Below are positions 1-7,691 of a stretch of DNA of 18,395 nucleotides, one piece after another; within the stretch, counting starts at the first letter, position 1; each line of letters begins with the position of its first letter. The DNA lies in contig JBKJTP010000243.1 in NCBI GenBank assembly GCA_046590195.1, positions 1 to 18,395 of the forward strand, read 5' to 3'. The notes below the pieces were generated by a model. The model worked only from the letters and a program-made list of their open reading frames with translations. It was not told the DNA's origin and ran no database searches. A program made the position numbers and the translations under genes. Source of the DNA: JBKJTP01 sp046590195 (lineage in GTDB: Bacteria > Bacteroidota > Ignavibacteria > Palsa-1295).

Positions 1-1915
1 CTCGCACATGAACGCATGACTGACCAGGCTGCTCATTCTCGCCGATCGGTCTCTCTACAGCCGCGTATGGGATCTCGTAGGTGACAATTGGGTCATCACA
101 TAAATGATCGAATCGTAGCTTCACTACAGCATTCGGCTCCCGCCAATCTAGCGTGACATCTACGTCCATGGTATCGGGCTTCCATCCGATCTTGTAGTCC
201 TCGATCAGCGTCGATCCTTTGTACGTCGATCTGATCCGATGCACACGATAGATCGGCCCACGCTCTGTCTCTTCTACAACTGGCTGTGGAACGGAGCCCG
301 GCCACTTCGCAGCTTCGCGCACGACCTCATCGAGAGAACCGATGCTGAATGAGCCTGCAAGCTCCGTGAAGCCTGTGATGTGGTGACCCCACGTATCCGA
401 ACTATCAATATAGACCTCGGCTGGCTGATAGCGGTGTACTCCCTCGAACCATGTCTGCTTCACCTTTTCGTTCAGTGAGACTTCCAATGGGACGATAGGC
501 CGTCTCCCGTCGGTTGGCTTGCTGAACGTTAGCATCTCCCCTACGCTGCTCTTCGCATGGCGTTGCACGTAAAAGGTCTTCCAGCCGAATGCTGGGATCG
601 CTGCTCGTGAGATGAACCTTACACGGTCGCCACCGATCTTTCCGGATGGCCTGGACTTCTGCACGATGCACTCTTTACCCGTGTCATCAACAACTCTAAG
701 ATGCTCCAACACCTCACCTATTTCGCTTGCCTGCGGATGCCACAACTCGATCGCGAACTCCTCTTCACTCTCGAACGACTTCGGATTGAAGACAATGATC
801 GCTTCACCTTCGCCCCGCGTGTCGATCTGCGAAGCCATGGATTGGATCGCCAAACGCTTCGCTCGATCAGCGATCGCAATCGCCTCACGATACATGTTGA
901 TCGCATCTTCACATGCCTCTTTGATCGCAACACCACCGAGAATATCATGAAATTGATTGAAGCAGATATTCTTCCAGCCTTGGCGTAGCGCATCCCAATT
1001 GGCTTTGAACTGGGTGTGCACTTCTGCCATCACGCACAGCTTCTCCGCTGCGATCAACGCATTCTCAGCTTGACGATTGAGTTGCTTGAGCTCGGAATGC
1101 GCTGAGTAGCAGCCGATCGCGTGCGGGTGCATGTCCCCGGTGTACTCCGTCATCTGTGCCGGAAGCTGCTCGAAGAACTTGCTCGGCGAGCCAAACACAA
1201 TGTTCCTGCTATTGACCTGCGCTTTCAGGATCTGATCGATCTGCGCCTTCGTCGGGCCACCACCATGATTGCCAACGCCGTAGAAGATCATCCAATCATG
1301 CTCTGTCGTGAATAGTGGGTGCTCAATAAGCTCCTCGAGCTTCTTCTCGACCGATCGGGCGAAGTTCGAATAGTGCAGCGCTATGCGATAGGCATTGACC
1401 GAATCACCTGATGGCGCCTTCCACTTGAAAAGGGCAGTTGGCAGCTCCTTCTCCGAATCATCCGGCCGCATGAACACGTAATTCGGCATTCCGCTGATCT
1501 TAAGCAGTTGAGGCAGGTTCGCGTTGTGCCCGAAAGAATCGATGCAATAGCCAACGTCGCAGATCTTGCCAAATCGCGAATTGAAAAAATGCTGGCCAAG
1601 CAGCGCTTGCCTAATGAAGCTCTCGCCGGATGGAAGATTGCAATCGGCCTCGACCCACCAGCCACCAACATTTGCCCATCGCCCTTCTGCGGCTCGGACT
1701 TGAATGCGCTTGAACAACGCAGGATCCGTCTGCTCAACAAACTCAAGATGCGCAGCACTTGAACACGTGAAGATAAAGTCGGGATATTCATCCATGCGAT
1801 CAAGCGCAGAGCGACAGGTGGCGATGAAAGCTTCAAGCCCCTCCGACATCTGCCACATCCATGCAGGATCGAGATGAGCATTGCCGATCATGTGGATGAT
1901 TGGAGCTCTACTCAC
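1..1915 (-). CDS. GH38 alpha-mannosidase, N-terminal 638 codons (3' end beyond the window)
   Basis: Retaining alpha-mannosidase of glycoside hydrolase family 38, expected to release alpha-linked mannose from oligosaccharides using a bound zinc ion. Seen: NAHLDPAW at 12-19 (zinc ligands H14 and D16), WVEADCNLPSGES at 87-99, CIDSFGHNANLPQ at 124-136 (nucleophile Asp126), NHGGGPT at 216-222, and NQFHDILGG at 320-328 (zinc ligand H323). The catalytic and helical domains are complete; the end of the beta-sandwich part is cut off by the window edge. Start chosen: GTG at 1915, overlapping the stop of the upstream kinase by 8 bp, with a GGGAGG box 9 nt before it. There is no obvious N-terminal signal peptide, so the enzyme is probably cytoplasmic and acts on imported oligosaccharides (inference). 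Family assignment is very secure; the exact glycosidic linkage is not readable from sequence. Confidence 0.95.
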   Translation of the reverse strand, partial: MSRAPIIHMIGNAHLDPAWMWQMSEGLEAFIATCRSALDRMDEYPDFIFTCSSAAHLEFVEQTDPALFKRIQVRAAEGRWANVGGWWVEADCNLPSGESFIRQALLGQHFFNSRFGKICDVGYCIDSFGHNANLPQLLKISGMPNYVFMRPDDSEKELPTALFKWKAPSGDSVNAYRIALHYSNFARSVEKKLEELIEHPLFTTEHDWMIFYGVGNHGGGPTKAQIDQILKAQVNSRNIVFGSPSKFFEQLPAQMTEYTGDMHPHAIGCYSAHSELKQLNRQAENALIAAEKLCVMAEVHTQFKANWDALRQGWKNICFNQFHDILGGVAIKEACEDAINMYREAIAIADRAKRLAIQSMASQIDTRGEGEAIIVFNPKSFESEEEFAIELWHPQASEIGEVLEHLRVVDDTGKECIVQKSRPSGKIGGDRVRFISRAAIPAFGWKTFYVQRHAKSSVGEMLTFSKPTDGRRPIVPLEVSLNEKVKQTWFEGVHRYQPAEVYIDSSDTWGHHITGFTELAGSFSIGSLDEVVREAAKWPGSVPQPVVEETERGPIYRVHRIRSTYKGSTLIEDYKIGWKPDTMDVDVTLDWREPNAVVKLRFDHLCDDPIVTYEIPYAAVERPIGENEQPGQSCVHVR

Positions 1916-2840
1916 TATCGCTGGCCTCCCTCAGCTTCTCCATCACTTTCAGAATGCTAAAGCCTTTCGCCATTCCGCCCATTTCTTCTATAGCAGTTGC
2001 AGCGCAGGCCGTTGCAAAGCGCCCGCAATCTGAGAATGATCTACCTTGCAGCATCGCGCGGATAAATCCTGCGTTGTAGGCATCGCCGGCCCCTGTTGTG
2101 TCGACAACATTGATGTCCTCGCAAGCCAGCACGGTTTGTGCTTTACCATCGAAGATGATAGAACCCTTCTCACCCATTCGATACGCAAGTCTATTGACCC
2201 CAAAGCTTTGATACCGCTTGATCGCATGCACGAAGCTCTCCTTCCCGTAGATCGCATCGTGGTCGGTATCAGTAACGAACAACATACTCACGTAAGGTAG
2301 CGCCTGCTCGTACCATTCTTGTGCATCCTCGCGGTCCGACCAGACCGACGCGCGGTAGTTCGAGTCAAGGCAGATCTTCACATCGCTCGCGATGAGTGAT
2401 AATATATCGATCAAACGATCGCGCTCGCTTTGAATGCCGATCGAAGTAAGCGAGAGGTGCAATACCTTCGTCTTTAGTAGGTACGACTTGAGCTTCGACT
2501 TATCGATATGCTCAAGCATTCGAGTAGCAGCAGAGTGCTTTCGTAAAAAGTGATAACGCTTCGTCGCTCCCTTGCCGAGAACAAAATAGGTCCCGTTGAC
2601 ACCATCATCATTAGCACAGATAGTGCGGTCGATCCTTTCGGTATCGAGCAGCAAATTGATGCCTTCCGAATAAGGATCCTGGCCGATGGCAGTCACATAA
2701 CCCGTCTTGAGGCCAAGCCTCGAGGCATAGAAAAGAGTGTTGAGGGTATCGCCGGCATAAGACTGAGCATAGCGACCATCCTCGAGTTCAAGAAACTCGA
2801 CCAGGCATTCTCCAATCGCTGCGATATCCAGTTGCTGCAT
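1908..2840 (-). CDS. kdgK: 2-keto-3-deoxygluconate kinase, PfkB family
   Basis: ATP-dependent sugar kinase of the ribokinase/PfkB family, 310 residues, the usual size. It should phosphorylate 2-keto-3-deoxygluconate (KDG) to KDPG, the step before KDPG aldolase. Seen: GECLVEF at 10-16, AGDTLNTLFYASRLG at 29-43 (the counterpart of the GGDTLNT segment of E. coli KdgK), a Tyr/Arg-containing substrate stretch near 96-107, DSNYR at 159-163, and the anion-hole and catalytic motif DTTGAGD at 247-253 with Asp253 as the base. Several of these segments match KdgK better than ribokinase or fructokinase. The gene lies 27 bp after pabA and overlaps the GH38 start by 8 bp, so the three are probably one transcript. 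Its expected partner, KDPG aldolase, is about 8 kb away at 10905-11552. No Shine-Dalgarno box is seen before the ATG. Confidence 0.88.
   Translation of the reverse strand: MQQLDIAAIGECLVEFLELEDGRYAQSYAGDTLNTLFYASRLGLKTGYVTAIGQDPYSEGINLLLDTERIDRTICANDDGVNGTYFVLGKGATKRYHFLRKHSAATRMLEHIDKSKLKSYLLKTKVLHLSLTSIGIQSERDRLIDILSLIASDVKICLDSNYRASVWSDREDAQEWYEQALPYVSMLFVTDTDHDAIYGKESFVHAIKRYQSFGVNRLAYRMGEKGSIIFDGKAQTVLACEDINVVDTTGAGDAYNAGFIRAMLQGRSFSDCGRFATACAATAIEEMGGMAKGFSILKVMEKLREASDSE
1925..1930 (-). promoter_or_regulatory. Shine-Dalgarno site for the GH38 gene
   Basis: On the minus strand this reads GGGAGG, 9 nt before the GTG at 1915. It lies inside the last codons of the kinase gene and is the main reason for choosing that GTG as the start. 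Most other genes of the window have no such box. Confidence 0.65.
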
Positions 2841-2867
2841 GTGCCTAAGATACGGCGTGAAGCACAG

Positions 2868-3431
2868 TTATGATTGAAGCCAGGTCTCTATCATCTGCTG
2901 ACCATGTGTGGTCATGTAGGACTCGGGGTGGAATTGCACCCCTTGAATGTCGAGATCCCGATGGATCATTGACATGACGAGTCCTTGCTGATTGCGACTT
3001 GTGATCTCGAAAATGTGTGGGGATGTCTCGACGACCCAGGAGTGATATAGTCCCACATTTGAATCGTCGGGTATTCCCCGCAACAATCCTGCATGGCTAG
3101 AAATCGAGAGCTTCGCGCGGTGACCATGAAGGGGTCTTGGAAGATTGGCTAGCGTACCGCCCAAATGCTGTGCGATCGCCTGATGCCCGAGGCAAACACC
3201 GAGCATAGACTTTGATGCGGCGTAATGCTCAAGGATCTTGAACATCGCTGGAAATTCCTCTGGCAGCCCTGGACCCGGTGAGAAGATGATCTTGTCGAAG
3301 CCTGCGACTTCCTCAAGTCGTATCTTGTTATGAGGCACGACCGTGCAACTCGCGCGTGGCGCTTCGCGCACCATCTGCACAAGATTGTACGTGAAGGAAT
3401 CGTGATTATCAACCAGAAGCACTTGCGTCAC
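2868..3431 (-). CDS. pabA: Aminodeoxychorismate synthase glutamine amidotransferase subunit (PabA/TrpG family)
   Basis: Class I glutamine amidotransferase, 187 residues, that hydrolyses glutamine and passes ammonia to the chorismate-binding subunit. Seen: the N-terminal VDNHDSFTYNLVQ at 7-19, the oxyanion segment SPGPGLP at 51-57, the nucleophile motif GVCLGHQAIA at 78-87 (Cys80), and GVQFHPES at 164-171 carrying His168 and Glu170 of the triad. The family cannot be split reliably into PabA and TrpG by sequence. The adjacent pabB and pabC-like genes make p-aminobenzoate synthesis the likely role, and it may also serve an anthranilate synthase encoded elsewhere. Start is GTG at 3431, fixed by the conserved N-terminus. 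That leaves 8 bp to the divergent pabB GTG. Followed on the same strand by kdgK. Confidence 0.9.
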   Translation of the reverse strand: MTQVLLVDNHDSFTYNLVQMVREAPRASCTVVPHNKIRLEEVAGFDKIIFSPGPGLPEEFPAMFKILEHYAASKSMLGVCLGHQAIAQHLGGTLANLPRPLHGHRAKLSISSHAGLLRGIPDDSNVGLYHSWVVETSPHIFEITSRNQQGLVMSMIHRDLDIQGVQFHPESYMTTHGQQMIETWLQS

Positions 3432-3439
3432 TTATCGTA

Positions 3440-4408
3440 GTGGAAGCAGCAGAAGTCAAGCAACTGATGAATGAGTGGGGCGCGGCAGGCACCCCCTATC
3501 TCTTTGTTATCGATCTTGAACAGCGGAAGCCGTTGATCTTCCAGTTGTCAGATATCGATAACACCGAGTTGCTCTATGAGGTGCAATCGAAGACGAATTT
3601 CAGCGGCGATTCTTCGTCAAGGCCCCTCAACTTTTCGAAACGACCTGAGAGCTTCCTGACCTATCAGGCAAAGTTCGAGCGAGTCTCTGAACACATTCAC
3701 CGAGGCGACACCTACCTGCTGAATCTCACGTGCAACTCGCCGATCACGCTCGACTGCGGGCTTCGCGATCTTTTCGGCATCACCCATGCCAAGTACAAGC
3801 TTTGGCTAAAGGACCAGTTCATTGTCTTTTCGCCGGAGACCTTCGTTCGGATAGAGAACGGAAGGATCTATTCGCAGCCGATGAAGGGGACGATCGCGGC
3901 TGACATACCAAATGCCGAGGCCATTCTGCTCAGCGATGAGAAAGAACTGGCCGAGCATTATACGATCGTCGATCTCATTCGCAACGATCTGAGCATCGTA
4001 GCTGACCGTGTACGAGTTGAGAAGTTCAGATACATCGATCGCTTACAAACCAACCAGAGGGATCTGCTGCAGGTCAGTTCGATCATCAGAGGTGAGTTGT
4101 CAAAGGATCATCTCGCTCAGCTTGGTGATATTATCTTTGGATTGCTGCCTGCAGGATCGGTCACTGGCGCTCCAAAGCAGCGGACGATGAAGATCATCAA
4201 ATCGGTCGAGGGGAGCGAACGCGGCTACTATACCGGCGTCTTCGGGATCTTCGATGGTGCCTCATTCGATAGTGCTGTGATGATCCGATATATCGAGGAA
4301 ACGCCGAATGGTTTAGTCTTTCGTAGTGGAGGCGGGATCACTGTTTCCAGCGACGTGCAGAGTGAGTACCAGGAAATGATCGATAAAGTGTATGTCCCGC
4401 TTCGCTAA
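3440..4408 (+). CDS. pabB: Aminodeoxychorismate synthase component I
   Basis: Chorismate-utilising enzyme that aminates chorismate to 4-amino-4-deoxychorismate with ammonia from PabA. Seen: QPMKGT at 146-151 (its lysine marks PabB-type enzymes), IVDLIRNDL at 176-184, AGSVTGAPKQR at 238-248, and the C-terminal GGGITVSSD near 297-305. At 322 residues it is shorter than E. coli PabB and carries mainly the catalytic chorismate-binding domain. Start: GTG at 3440 as given, but ATG at 3467 is a real alternative. It would begin nine residues later, about ten residues before the conserved PYLFVIDLE segment, and neither has a Shine-Dalgarno box. The stop overlaps the next gene by 17 bp, suggesting translational coupling. 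The gene is divergent from pabA, unlike the common same-strand arrangement. Confidence 0.92.
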   Translation: MEAAEVKQLMNEWGAAGTPYLFVIDLEQRKPLIFQLSDIDNTELLYEVQSKTNFSGDSSSRPLNFSKRPESFLTYQAKFERVSEHIHRGDTYLLNLTCNSPITLDCGLRDLFGITHAKYKLWLKDQFIVFSPETFVRIENGRIYSQPMKGTIAADIPNAEAILLSDEKELAEHYTIVDLIRNDLSIVADRVRVEKFRYIDRLQTNQRDLLQVSSIIRGELSKDHLAQLGDIIFGLLPAGSVTGAPKQRTMKIIKSVEGSERGYYTGVFGIFDGASFDSAVMIRYIEETPNGLVFRSGGGITVSSDVQSEYQEMIDKVYVPLR

Positions 4409-5009
4409 CGATCTACTCTTCGAAACGGTCCAGATCCGTGATGGCATTCCTCAGCGGCTTGAACTGCATGACGAACGCATGAACAGATCGCGGAAGTACT
4501 TCTTTGAATCGAAGTTCGAGACCTCGCTCCGCAAGCTGATCGAGGTGCCAGAAGACATGCGCGAAGGCTTGGTGAAGTGCAAGGTCTGTTACGGCGAAAG
4601 CCTAGGCCAGATCGAGTTCGCACAGTACAAGCCGCGCATTCACAATGGAGTCGCGATCGCGAAAGTCGACGCGGACTTTGAATACGAGTTCAAGTATTCC
4701 GCTCGGGGTCAGTTTGAAGAACTCGAGGCTCAGCATCCGAACAAGGCAGTGATCATCTCTCGGGCCGGCCTCATCACTGAGAATACGTATGCCAACATTG
4801 CATTGCATGATGGCTCGCGGTGGATCACTCCAAAGAACTATCTGCTGAATGGCGCGATGCGTCAGTGGTTACTTTCAAAGCATGTGATCGAGGAAGCTGA
4901 GATCCATGAGAGTGATCTGTCACACTTCACCTCGCTCAAGCTGATCAATGCAATGCTGGAGTGGGATGATTCGCCGATCCTTCCTTTGCATTCCTACCAC
5001 TTTCATTAG
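4392..5009 (+). CDS. pabC: Class IV aminotransferase-fold protein, probable 4-amino-4-deoxychorismate lyase (PabC-like)
   Basis: Short (205-residue) member of the PLP-dependent class IV aminotransferase fold. Probable role: cleaving aminodeoxychorismate to p-aminobenzoate and pyruvate, inferred mainly from its coupling to pabB. Seen: an N-terminal FETVQIRDG with LHDERMNRSR at 10-34, Lys101 in FKYSAR as the candidate PLP lysine, and GLITENTYANIAL at 126-138, which matches the class IV G-[LI]-x-[TS]-E-x(3)-N-[IL] motif with Glu130. E. coli PabC has 269 residues; the difference lies mostly in the N-terminal domain and the C-terminus. A similar compact form occurs in Bacteroidota as a generic class IV aminotransferase family protein. 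It overlaps pabB by 17 bp and ends 12 bp before the sugar isomerase. The fold is secure, the exact reaction less so. Confidence 0.78.
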   Translation: MSRFANDLLFETVQIRDGIPQRLELHDERMNRSRKYFFESKFETSLRKLIEVPEDMREGLVKCKVCYGESLGQIEFAQYKPRIHNGVAIAKVDADFEYEFKYSARGQFEELEAQHPNKAVIISRAGLITENTYANIALHDGSRWITPKNYLLNGAMRQWLLSKHVIEEAEIHESDLSHFTSLKLINAMLEWDDSPILPLHSYHFH

Positions 5010-5021
5010 CTATATTGCGCA

Positions 5022-5825
5022 ATGGAGCTCAAGATCTATAAGTCACTTTGGGGCATGGAAGGTACGCTCGAGGAGCAATTCTCGCGTATCAAGTCGGCGG
5101 GCTACGATGGCATTGAGGCCGCAGCGCAGGAGATCAAGGAGCCTGAGTTGTTCAAGTCACTTCTGAAGGAGTATGGCTTTGATTATGTCGCGCTCGTTTA
5201 TACCGAAGGTGAAAGCCATGCGGAGCACCTCCTTGAGGTGATGGCGAACGCGATGCAGTATGAGCCATCGAAGATCGTAGCCCACGCGGGCCGCGATATT
5301 ATGCCGTACGTGAAGCAGATCCGCTTCTTCGTTTTCGCACTTCAGGTCGAGGAGCAGTTCGGGATCGCGATAGCGCACGAGACGCATCGCCGCCGACCGT
5401 TCTTCTCCCCGATGAACACCCTCGCGATACTCAAAGAACTGCCGGAGCTAAAGCTCAATATCGATTATAGCCATTGGTGCTGCGTGACGGAATCGATGTT
5501 GCAGGATCATGTACAGGCGATCGATCTATCCGCGAAACATGCCGTTCATTTGCATGGGCGAGTCGGCTTCGAGAATGGACCACAAGTGCCAGACCCACGA
5601 GTCGATGAATGGTCATCGCACGTTAAGCTGCACGAGGAATGGTGGGACAAAGTGATTGCTGCGCACAAAGCTCGAAACGAGTCAGTCTTTACCTTCACAC
5701 CGGAGTATGGTCCGCCTAGCTACATGCACACGCTACCCTCATCCGGTCAGCCCGTTGCAGATCTGTGGGAAGTTTGCTTATGGACTGTGGAGAGGTTTAG
5801 AAAGCAACTCGCAGAACACTTATAA
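5022..5825 (+). CDS. TIM-barrel sugar phosphate isomerase/epimerase family protein (xylose isomerase-like)
   Basis: Member of the xylose isomerase-like TIM-barrel family (the AP endonuclease 2 fold), 267 residues. The substrate cannot be told; such proteins include sugar and inositol isomerases, epimerases and dehydratases. Seen: SAGYDGIEAA at 25-34, the strand-end acid in HETHR at 119-123 (Glu120), NIDYSHW at 146-152 (Asp149), HLHGR at 176-180, and TPEYGP at 226-231 (Glu228). These Glu/Asp/His/Glu positions are the expected divalent-metal ligands. No signal peptide, so cytoplasmic. It follows the pabC-like gene by 12 bp, hence probably one transcript with the pab genes although the functions look unrelated. 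A sugar role would fit the kdgK/GH38 genes across the divergent junction (weak inference). Transcription ends at the hairpin at 5830-5854. Confidence 0.82.
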   Translation: MELKIYKSLWGMEGTLEEQFSRIKSAGYDGIEAAAQEIKEPELFKSLLKEYGFDYVALVYTEGESHAEHLLEVMANAMQYEPSKIVAHAGRDIMPYVKQIRFFVFALQVEEQFGIAIAHETHRRRPFFSPMNTLAILKELPELKLNIDYSHWCCVTESMLQDHVQAIDLSAKHAVHLHGRVGFENGPQVPDPRVDEWSSHVKLHEEWWDKVIAAHKARNESVFTFTPEYGPPSYMHTLPSSGQPVADLWEVCLWTVERFRKQLAEHL

Positions 5826-5829
5826 GCAC

Positions 5830-5854
5830 AAAAGCCAGGCATTGCCTGGCTTTT
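5830..5854. terminator. Bidirectional rho-independent terminator between convergent genes
   Basis: Perfect 11-bp stem AAAAGCCAGGC / GCCTGGCTTTT around the loop ATT, starting 4 bp after the stop of the plus-strand isomerase gene and ending 21 bp before the stop of the minus-strand TldE-like gene. The A-run on one side and the T-run on the other give it a terminator tail in both directions. Confidence 0.9.
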
Positions 5855-5875
5855 CCAATCTAATTCGTAAACAAA

Positions 5876-7666
5876 CTATGGTCTTGCGACAACAGGTTGC
5901 GTCGGGTTAGCACCGGTCTTTTTCTTGTGTACCTCTAGCTCGGGGCACATCACTGCGCGGGGGCCGATGTAGGTCGAGGCAATTCGCGCGTTAAAGTTGA
6001 ACGGTCCAGCATTGGGTGATGGGACGAGTACGTTCTCAGTCACAACATCCTTCGAGGTAACGATCTCGCGCCAATCGCGTGCAGTTGGTAGTGTGATCTC
6101 AGCACCACGGATCAACTCCTCACGGCCATCCTTGTATACCTTGTAGATGAGGGCAGGAATTATGTACTTGCCACCTGAGATAATGTCATCGAAATTGACA
6201 GGAGCATCCTCTGAAGTGATGATGCCGGTCGAGATCTGCTTTACGACAACTGCATAATCATACCCATTGTCCTTCGACTTTTCGAAGAGCTGTTTGCGCA
6301 TTTCCGCAGCAGTGAGTCCTTTGGTATCAGTGATCGTGATCACACCAGGTCCAGGACCGAACGAGCCATTGCCCGGTGCTCCTGCAAGTGCGCGAGCGTG
6401 TCCATTCGGCTCCTTGAGCTCTTTGGTCGGTGTGCGAGTCATGTAGAGCGTCTTGAGCATGCCTTGCTCGACGAGCTTCAGCGCAGGTGTTGGGGCAGTC
6501 CCCTCTTCGTCCGCAAGATATGAACCCAACAGTGACTTGCCTGCGTGCTCCTTGTGCGTCGGATCATCAACGACGGTCATCGTCTTTGGCAGCACGCGTG
6601 TGTTCAGCTTCTCCTTTAACGACGGGTTCTTACCGCTTCCGAAGATATCCGGTGATCCGCCAAGCACGTCTTCGCGCTTTGCAGCAAGTCGAGGGATAAA
6701 ATTCTCGACGAGCAGTTGCGGCCCGGCTACGCCTTCGAACAATACTGGCCCGGTGTACTCTTTGTCACCAAATGTAGGTGCTACTCGAAGGGCAACGATG
6801 TCCTTCGCGAGCTTAGTGACTGCATCTTTGAGTGCGGCTCTGTTTGGAAGATCGTTCGCGAGTTTGCTTGCGAACTCCATCGAGAGCGATACCGGTGCGC
6901 CATCCTGCGCGGCTTGGGCTGTTCCCTGCGCGCGGAACTGACAAAGCACTACTGGCTTGCGTGTCTTCGTGCCTTCAGTTGTGGAGATGAGCTGATACCC
7001 TTCCGAGAAAGTAAATCCAACCTTCGATGACTGAATGTCCGGATAGGACTGGAAGATGATGGAGAGATCGCGTGCGAGATCCTCGAACGCACGACGATCG
7101 ATCTTTAGGTCGATCGGTGCTTCAACGGCATTATTGACAGATGCGCGTGAGTAATCAGCGAGATCCTTCACATCCTCAGCGAGTTGCTTGTTCTGCAATG
7201 CTGCCTTCTTCTTCGAGAATGTCTCGTTCGCGGCTTTGAAGAGGTTATCGGTACTGAGCCATAGTGAGCGGCGGATGCCAGTATAATCATCCTCTAGCGG
7301 TAACGTATTATCCGGCCCGCCTCCGCCACCGAAAAGACCGCCGCCGCCATCGCTGAAGTTCTCGTCGTTAAGCTGGTAGTCGCCAACCATTAAGCGAACA
7401 TTTTGCGCGCGATTATGCGTCTCGTTCGAGTTTGTGAGCGAACCATAGGATGCCTGAATGTCAAGCTTGTAGTGATCAACAACGGTATAGCTGATGTAAT
7501 ACGGATCGGCAAGCCCTTGCAACCGAAGCTGAGTCTTTGCACGGGTGAGCTCGTCGTTCATCGCGCGTTCAATAGTCGAGATCGCTCTTTCGCTGATCTT
7601 CTGTGCATCGGCCGTCTGTGCAACGAGTGCAAGCCCGAGAGCAAGGGTTAGAATAAACTTTTTCAT
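5876..7666 (-). CDS. Exported TldE/PmbA-like protein lacking the metalloprotease histidines
   Basis: Paralogue of the TldD/TldE (PmbA) family, 596 residues, encoded 25 bp after the TldD-like gene. Seen: a signal peptide (MKKFILTLALGLALVAQ, likely cleaved after TADA at residue 21), a paired N-terminal region with DPYYISYTVVDHYKLDI at 54-70, a glycine-rich run near 107-117, and the barrel-type C-terminal domain from about 300. At the position of HEIFGH in its neighbour it has VENFIP (320-325), so the glutamate is kept and both zinc histidines are lost. In the E. coli pair TldD carries the metal site and TldE does not, and the same division of labour is expected here, but outside the cytoplasm. 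Start: ATG at 7666. The reading frame stays open upstream to about 8023, but that part overlaps the neighbour and lacks a signal peptide, so it was not used. Substrate unknown. Confidence 0.85.
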   Translation of the reverse strand: MKKFILTLALGLALVAQTADAQKISERAISTIERAMNDELTRAKTQLRLQGLADPYYISYTVVDHYKLDIQASYGSLTNSNETHNRAQNVRLMVGDYQLNDENFSDGGGGLFGGGGGPDNTLPLEDDYTGIRRSLWLSTDNLFKAANETFSKKKAALQNKQLAEDVKDLADYSRASVNNAVEAPIDLKIDRRAFEDLARDLSIIFQSYPDIQSSKVGFTFSEGYQLISTTEGTKTRKPVVLCQFRAQGTAQAAQDGAPVSLSMEFASKLANDLPNRAALKDAVTKLAKDIVALRVAPTFGDKEYTGPVLFEGVAGPQLLVENFIPRLAAKREDVLGGSPDIFGSGKNPSLKEKLNTRVLPKTMTVVDDPTHKEHAGKSLLGSYLADEEGTAPTPALKLVEQGMLKTLYMTRTPTKELKEPNGHARALAGAPGNGSFGPGPGVITITDTKGLTAAEMRKQLFEKSKDNGYDYAVVVKQISTGIITSEDAPVNFDDIISGGKYIIPALIYKVYKDGREELIRGAEITLPTARDWREIVTSKDVVTENVLVPSPNAGPFNFNARIASTYIGPRAVMCPELEVHKKKTGANPTQPVVARP

Positions 7667-7691
7667 GTCAAAACTTTGTCGTGGTGAGAGA

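Noticed and set aside
1381..1881. 166-residue minus-strand open frame
   Set aside because: It is in a different frame of the same strand inside the GH38 gene, whose own frame shows all the family motifs.
3440..3500. Promoter for pabA inside pabB (TTGACT followed by TACGAT on the minus strand)
   Set aside because: Spacer of 14 bp is too short for a confident call; kept only as a reason to map the transcript start.
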